Assembly: GCA_012295275.1 (NCBI GenBank)
Contig: CM022679.1
Coordinates: 25,588,407 to 25,652,406 of the forward strand
Source of the DNA: Chrysomallon squamiferum
Lineage: Eukaryota; Mollusca; Gastropoda; Neomphalida; Peltospiridae
Direction of reading: 5' to 3'
DNA: 64,000 bases
Made by a program: the position numbers and the translations under genes
Notes under the pieces: model-generated
Database searches by the model: none
Told to the model about the DNA's origin: nothing
What the model saw: only the letters and a program-made list of their open reading frames with translations
Shown: one piece after another, positions 59,666 to 64,000 of the stretch
Numbering within the stretch: position 1 is the stretch's first letter
Layout: each line of letters begins with the position of its first letter

Positions 59666-60090
59666 CTCTATGAATGTGAGTGTATGCATGCATCCATTTG
59701 AGTGTTCATACAATGTATGTATGTAAACACACATATACACTTACATGCACATCCCTTTATATACAAAAGTTATCTGTGACAGCCACCTTAAACGTTCCCC
59801 TTTTATTAATTAGTTTTAATTCTGTATTGCAACCACCTGTCTAGCACAACCACTTTTGCATGGTTCCTTGAGTGGTCATAATACTCAGGTTGGACTGTAT
59901 CTATAGTAATTCAGTTCAGAGGAATATACGTGTGTTACTACAAGAGTTAAAAGAATACAGGTGTGTTAGTGTTTCTGGGATGGGTTGACTTGGTACTGTC
60001 TGATAAACAATTCCTAGTGTAATGCAGTACATTGGGTCAGCTTAGATCAGCAGTGTGCAGGAAACAAAGATACCACAACTGACTGCTTAT
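59666..60090. other. Unique DNA
   Basis: Nothing was recognised. Confidence 0.4.
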
Positions 60091-60091
60091 C

Positions 60092-60280
60092 TCTCTCTCT
60101 CTCTCTCTCTTCTCTTTGGATCATTGTTTGTGCCACTGATTTATCATTATCTGTTTGTAACACTTTATTATTGTCTGTTAGTACCACAGTGTGTCATTGT
60201 CTGTAGCACCACTAACTGTTGTTTATCTGTCAGTACCATTGTGTCATTGTCTGTCTGTATCATTCAGGATTGTGAGTTTA
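60092..60280. repeat. Short (CT)n followed by a degenerate ~35-45-bp repeat
   Basis: TCTCTCTC at 60092-60112, then variants of GTACCA..GTGTCATTGTCTGT repeated about four times (60130-60265). Confidence 0.7.
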
Positions 60281-60339
60281 AATATTATATGTTTGCATTA
60301 TAGTATGGTGTATCATTCTGTATCTTTTTCTGTTTTTAC

Positions 60340-60376
60340 TCACAAACACACACACAGAGATGTATGTATGTATGTA

Positions 60377-60466
<90 letters not shown>

Positions 60467-60469
60467 TAG
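60340..60469. repeat. ATGT, (AT)n, (GA)n compound microsatellite
   Basis: (ATGT)n, then AT from about 60387 to 60420 and GA from 60421 to 60460, closing in GATAGATAG. The (AT)(GA) order is the reverse complement of the (CT)(AT) blocks at 86 and 4325. It lies within 65 bases of the coding exon. Confidence 0.97.
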
Positions 60470-60517
60470 CATATAATAAATAATGTTTGTATATATTATA
60501 AAGCCTACTACATGAGT

Positions 60518-60532
60518 TTTCTTACTTTTCAG
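60518..60532 (+). other. Splice acceptor of the coding exon
   Basis: TTTTCTTACTTTTCAG, a pyrimidine tract with AG at 60531-60532, would start the exon at 60533. That leaves 26 untranslated bases before the ATG. CAG and TAG dinucleotides at 60546 and 60558 are less favourable alternatives. Confidence 0.7.
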
Positions 60533-60558
60533 GATTCTACCAGCAGGAGCTGTTGTAG

Positions 60559-62529
60559 ATGGAAAGAAAGTCAACGTCAGCTATCATATCAGAGAAGCTA
60601 GTAGTTGACATCAAAGTAACAACACGAGAAATTATCCCAGCTGTCAGATTGGAGCATAAGAAAATTACCATGACCACAACCCCCAAATCTGTCCCCTGTC
60701 CACAAACAACAACAACAACTACGACAACGACAACAACAACAACAACAACAGACGAAGACAATGAAGCCAAAGATAACAAAAAAACAATTGTGGGTGAAAC
60801 CAGTCCACTGGGAGAGGACGAATCGGGCAAAAAGGGTGTGCCCCAAACCAATGGACATGCAGAAACGAGCAAGGAAGAGAAGCCAGGCAGTCATCAATTG
60901 GAACAAGTCACAGAATCTCCAGACAAATCAAGCCCTGTGGAGATTATGGAGTTTTTTGCAGAACAAGAAAAATCTTTTCAAGAACAGATGAAGTTGTTGC
61001 CACCAAGACCAAGAAGACATCGGCCACTAATTCCAAACCGGCAAAGTGTTGGTCTAGATCACCTAGACAACCTTGTCAGGCTGATGGAACAGCTAGTTCA
61101 GCTGAGAGATGAAAATTCCCATTTAAAGAAACGGTGTGCCTATCTGGAGAGTACCAAAGATCTTTTACAAGTGAAAAGTTCAATGCTAGAAGAGGGTTTG
61201 CCATTAGGTTACATGTCTCTGCCAGCCAAAACAAAACCACGGTTAAAAAAGTCTAACACTGACCCAGAAACAAAAGATGAAAAAGAACGAGAAGGAAGAG
61301 ATCGTCTACCAAGTGCTGAAGATGACGATCTGCTAGACTTAATCGAATCAACATCAGACCAAAGCCCTAAAAGACCAAGACCAGGGCCACTACATAAAAG
61401 AAGTTTTTCAACAGGATCATTAGAAGTGCCATCAGAAATATTTGAAGATTCAGAACATGTGCGTATAAAAGGAGGTATAGTAAAATCCAAAAGTGCCAAA
61501 GAGGGTAAGACCTTCAAAACAAAATCTAAATCAAAAAGTTCTAAATGGGCTCGAGTGAAAAAAGTTTTAACAGGTCAAATTCTCTATGAGGATTTGGGAT
61601 TCAGTTTTAAATCATTCAAAGAAATTGGAAGAGGAGGACATGTAAGTAGATATCATTCAGCAGCACTTCCCCAGGAACTCAGCCCACCAACATCTCGAGT
61701 CCAAGAAGGCAGGTCACTGGACAGTGGAGTCAGCAGCAGTCTTGATGTCGATGGACATGGTGGTCCTAGAACATCAACATCTTCTGCTGAACCTCCTAGT
61801 CCAGGAAAATCACCTAACTTGACTGAAGACAAGGAAGAGGAGCTGTCTGCTGATATCTGGATGGGACCACCAGAGTGGATAGAACAGCATGAGCTTCAGA
61901 AGATCAGTGGTTCCTCCACTCCGAGTGATGAAATGACAACAGTCATTGAACTGAAAAGTCAGTATGCAGGAAAGGATGGAGACAGATATTTGCGTGTCAA
62001 GCCTCTTCCTCGTAGACAGTCAAGTCCTTCACTAAGTGCACATGATGATGAAGAGTGTGACGACTTTGACGACCATCTCGATGTTTCAGATGACCGAAAA
62101 CTTCACCGATCATCCAGTTACAAAGGCATGGACTCAGACATGGCTGTTAAAGATGACGACATCATAGTAACTAAATCAAGTGACAGGGAAAGTAAAAAAC
62201 TGCATAAAACACCATGGAGTCGGGTGAAGGACATGATTCACACAAGGAAAGACAGCCTGAAGAAAAGAAAGCAGAAAGGAATTGACTTAGAACTGAGTGA
62301 GTCGTCTGAGATAGACATGGAAGGGTTGTCAGAGGAACATCTGCGAAGTGACATGTTTGGTGAGGGCGTCATGAGTCGATCGACGCCCAAAACTTCACCT
62401 ATAGCCATCAGACAGCGCAGCTCAAAGAGCTGCAGCGAGTCACCACCGGAGCTCAAGCCAAAATTTCACCAACTCGACCAACCTTCACAGTGGGAGCATC
62501 AGCGAACATGGACATTGCAGCACTCATAG
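60559..62529 (+). CDS. Coding exon of an unrecognised Ser/basic-rich coiled-coil protein (scaffold-like)
   Basis: This is the only strong coding region in the window. I do not recognise the family and assign no function. The 656-codon frame starts at ATG 60559; a TAG directly upstream (60556-60558) in frame fixes this as the start. It has a poly-Thr run (residues 50-64), an acidic/basic linker, a Pro/Arg stretch (147-158) and a leucine-rich probable coiled coil (about 167-210, LVRLMEQLVQLRDEN). A basic segment with KWARVKKVL follows (329-337), then a conserved-looking IWMGPPEWIEQHEL (433-446). A second WSRVKDMI (553-560) leads into KKRKQK (568-573), which could be a nuclear signal. RRQSSPS and KRSFS resemble basophilic kinase sites. 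There is no signal peptide or membrane helix, so I infer a cytoplasmic or nuclear scaffold. The last about 22 codons look non-native: a -1 frame there reads TFTVGASANMDIAALI and leads into the donor at 62530. The true product probably continues past this window. Confidence 0.85.
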   Translation: MERKSTSAIISEKLVVDIKVTTREIIPAVRLEHKKITMTTTPKSVPCPQTTTTTTTTTTTTTTTDEDNEAKDNKKTIVGETSPLGEDESGKKGVPQTNGHAETSKEEKPGSHQLEQVTESPDKSSPVEIMEFFAEQEKSFQEQMKLLPPRPRRHRPLIPNRQSVGLDHLDNLVRLMEQLVQLRDENSHLKKRCAYLESTKDLLQVKSSMLEEGLPLGYMSLPAKTKPRLKKSNTDPETKDEKEREGRDRLPSAEDDDLLDLIESTSDQSPKRPRPGPLHKRSFSTGSLEVPSEIFEDSEHVRIKGGIVKSKSAKEGKTFKTKSKSKSSKWARVKKVLTGQILYEDLGFSFKSFKEIGRGGHVSRYHSAALPQELSPPTSRVQEGRSLDSGVSSSLDVDGHGGPRTSTSSAEPPSPGKSPNLTEDKEEELSADIWMGPPEWIEQHELQKISGSSTPSDEMTTVIELKSQYAGKDGDRYLRVKPLPRRQSSPSLSAHDDEECDDFDDHLDVSDDRKLHRSSSYKGMDSDMAVKDDDIIVTKSSDRESKKLHKTPWSRVKDMIHTRKDSLKKRKQKGIDLELSESSEIDMEGLSEEHLRSDMFGEGVMSRSTPKTSPIAIRQRSSKSCSESPPELKPKFHQLDQPSQWEHQRTWTLQHS

Positions 62530-62535
62530 GTAAGT
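62530..62535 (+). other. Splice donor GTAAGT at the end of the coding exon
   Basis: CATAG|GTAAGTC is a full-consensus donor placed directly after the in-frame TAG. In the -1 frame the exon would end in phase 1 (ATA G|). Its presence argues that the exon is spliced onward rather than ending in a stop. Confidence 0.7.
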
Positions 62536-62725
62536 CAGCATAGACCCATAGATGTGTTTATGATACGGCTCTATCAGCTCTCCTGTGATATGTCTCTATC
62601 AGCTCTCCTGTGACACATTGACAGGTCTGCCCTCAGGCTTTGGTCAGAGAGCATGTCTGACATTGCTTGCTTCACAACAGCTTGCTCTGATTAGTATATT
62701 AATTTTTTTACTCACTCATCTGTAG

Positions 62726-62727
<2 letters not shown>
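62536..62727. other. Start of the downstream intron
   Basis: A small tandem duplication is present: GCTCTATCAGCTCTCCTGTG and TCTCTATCAGCTCTCCTGTG at about 62566-62612. No further exon is seen. Confidence 0.5.

Positions 62728-62784
<57 letters not shown>
62728..62784. repeat. (AT)n microsatellite
   Basis: About twenty-eight uninterrupted AT units. Confidence 0.98.
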
Positions 62785-62791
<7 letters not shown>

Positions 62792-62999
62792 GGATATCTC
62801 CTTCTGTTTTTTTATTTCATAGCACTTATTACATCTAGGTATTTCAGAAAATACTAATAAATTAATTAATAAATATAACAAAGCTTTAGCAGTTTAAAAA
62901 ATATTATTAATACATCTGCATTTGATATTTCATTTATAAAATGAAAATAAAAGAAATTAAAATATCATTTAATTATCCCTGTTTCTGTTACTTCCTTTC
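62785..62999. other. AT-rich intron-like DNA
   Basis: Nothing was recognised. Confidence 0.4.
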
Positions 63000-63200
63000 T
63001 GCATTTTCTTTTTCTGTCTTCCTCTCGTCTGCCTCTTGCTCTATTTCTCTTTATCTCTTTCTCACTTTATTTCTCTTTATCTCTTTCTCACTTTATTTCT
63101 CTGTCATCATTTCTCTGTCTTTATTTGTTTTCATCTTTCTTTCTGTTTCATCTTCCCTCTCATTTCTTTTTCTTTTTTTGTTTACTCTTGCACAGTATTT

Positions 63201-63250
<50 letters not shown>
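63000..63250. repeat. TTTCTC pyrimidine tract ending in (CT)n
   Basis: TTTCTCTTTATCTCTTTCTCAC-type units precede a pure CT run at about 63205-63246. The two overlapping + strand frames are Phe/Ser/Leu runs. Confidence 0.92.
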
Positions 63251-64000
63251 ACTCACTGATTCTTACTCACTCTGTCCTGCCTTCTGTAAGTTTGTAAGTC
63301 ACAGAGTTTCAGGATACCAATCCCCACATTATGTTTTATAGGTTCTGCTGAGGCAGTGATTCACCTGTTATCAACACAAGATAACCTTGAATTTTTTTTA
63401 GGAGAGAAAAACAAATCCATAAATTGGACAAGATTTATAAAATTGTTGTTATAAATTATTTGAGTTACTTTTTAAATTTTTAGAGTGCAAAATAATTATT
63501 TGTATTACAGTTTTTTTTTTTCTGTCCCTAAAGATTGTTTATTTATTTAATTATTTTTATATGTAAATAAAAAAATATTAAATGTGCAGTTAAATAGTAG
63601 CATGAATTCTGTAACATTAATTCATAAGCAGTTCTCTCCCTTTATATATGTAACTACATATATACTTTTTGTTTTGGTTCTCTTTTCATTCTTCATATAA
63701 AATAAAAATAAAAATAATAATAATAATAATAATAATAATATTAATTAATATAAAAAAAGATCAAAACAAAATAATATCATTTATTACAGTTAGTACAATA
63801 AATATACCATTTAGTAGATAAATATGCTAGTTTTAGATTCAGATTTACAAAATAAAAATAAATTGATAGTATTGCATCTAATATAAAATAAATGTTAATA
63901 TATAAAGAAAGTGCAGACTGTTTTACGACTGGCTAGTTGTATTCAGTTACATTTGTTTTTTAATTCTGAAAAGTTATCTCATTATAATAATAATAATAAT
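63251..64000. other. AT-rich intron-like DNA with (AAT)n
   Basis: (AAT)n at about 63713-63740 and at the window edge (63977-64000), poly(T) at 63510. No exon was seen before the edge. Confidence 0.5.

Noticed and set aside
60537-60906. Minus-strand frames across the poly-Thr region
   Set aside because: They are complementary shadows of the coding exon (Val, Cys or Arg runs opposite the ACN repeat).
61638-61675. Internal intron with GTAAGT donor at 61642 and CCCCAG acceptor near 61673
   Set aside because: The interval is open in frame and far too short for an intron in this genome, and the exon-side donor context (ACAT) is poor.
62455-62470. Canonical -1 programmed frameshift site
   Set aside because: AAATTTC fits the slippery heptamer pattern but is in the wrong phase relative to the coding frame. 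Simple A_AAA slippage remains possible, yet an indel is simpler.

Overview
This is a gene-poor, strongly AT-rich stretch of animal nuclear DNA. It is packed with microsatellites, minisatellites and old, decayed tandem repeats. At least ten diverged copies of a tRNA-derived SINE are present. Their body reads like a SINE that I remember as abundant in mollusc (especially gastropod) genomes, with landmarks of the type GTGGTATGT...CCTGT.TGTGGGAAGGTGCA...AAAAGATCCCTTGCTGC. I therefore infer a mollusc, and cannot decide between gastropod and cephalopod from the window alone. There are no operons, ribosome binding sites or prokaryotic genes.

Only one convincing protein-coding region is visible: a large exon near the right end (acceptor about 60532, ATG 60559, donor 62530) on the + strand. 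It encodes about 635 residues of an unrecognised, mostly disordered, Ser/basic-rich protein. The protein has one short leucine-rich coiled coil (about residues 167-210) and a duplicated W-x-R-V-K motif (W330 and W553). The frame runs into a TAG that abuts a perfect GTAAGT donor. The -1 frame just upstream of that donor reads like normal coding sequence and would exit the exon in phase 1. I therefore think the visible stop results from a one-base shift near 62460 (assembly error, allele or true lesion) and that the gene continues beyond the window.

Layout: 1-5100 microsatellites, GATA repeats and a 1.07-kb 39/35-bp minisatellite; 5100-14000 CA/TG tracts, a foldback hairpin, two SINEs and three minisatellites (about 25, 21/17 and 37 bp); 14000-20000 AAG/CT/ATG tracts and several degenerate repeats with periods of about 80-185 bp; 20000-25400 mostly plain AT-rich DNA, then a nested 90/29-bp array, GGAT repeats and a SINE; 25480-25610 a TATA/CCAAT/E-box cluster that looks like a promoter; 29400-29672 a possible 5' untranslated exon ending in AAG|GTGAGT; 29673-60520 a long intron-like or intergenic region with SINEs and at least ten short tandem arrays; 60521-62535 the coding exon; 62536-64000 intron-like AT/CT tracts.

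If the 25.5-kb promoter or the 29.6-kb exon belongs to the coding gene, its first intron is about 31-35 kb. That link is inference. Repeat boundaries are read by eye and are accurate to about 10-30 bases for decayed elements.
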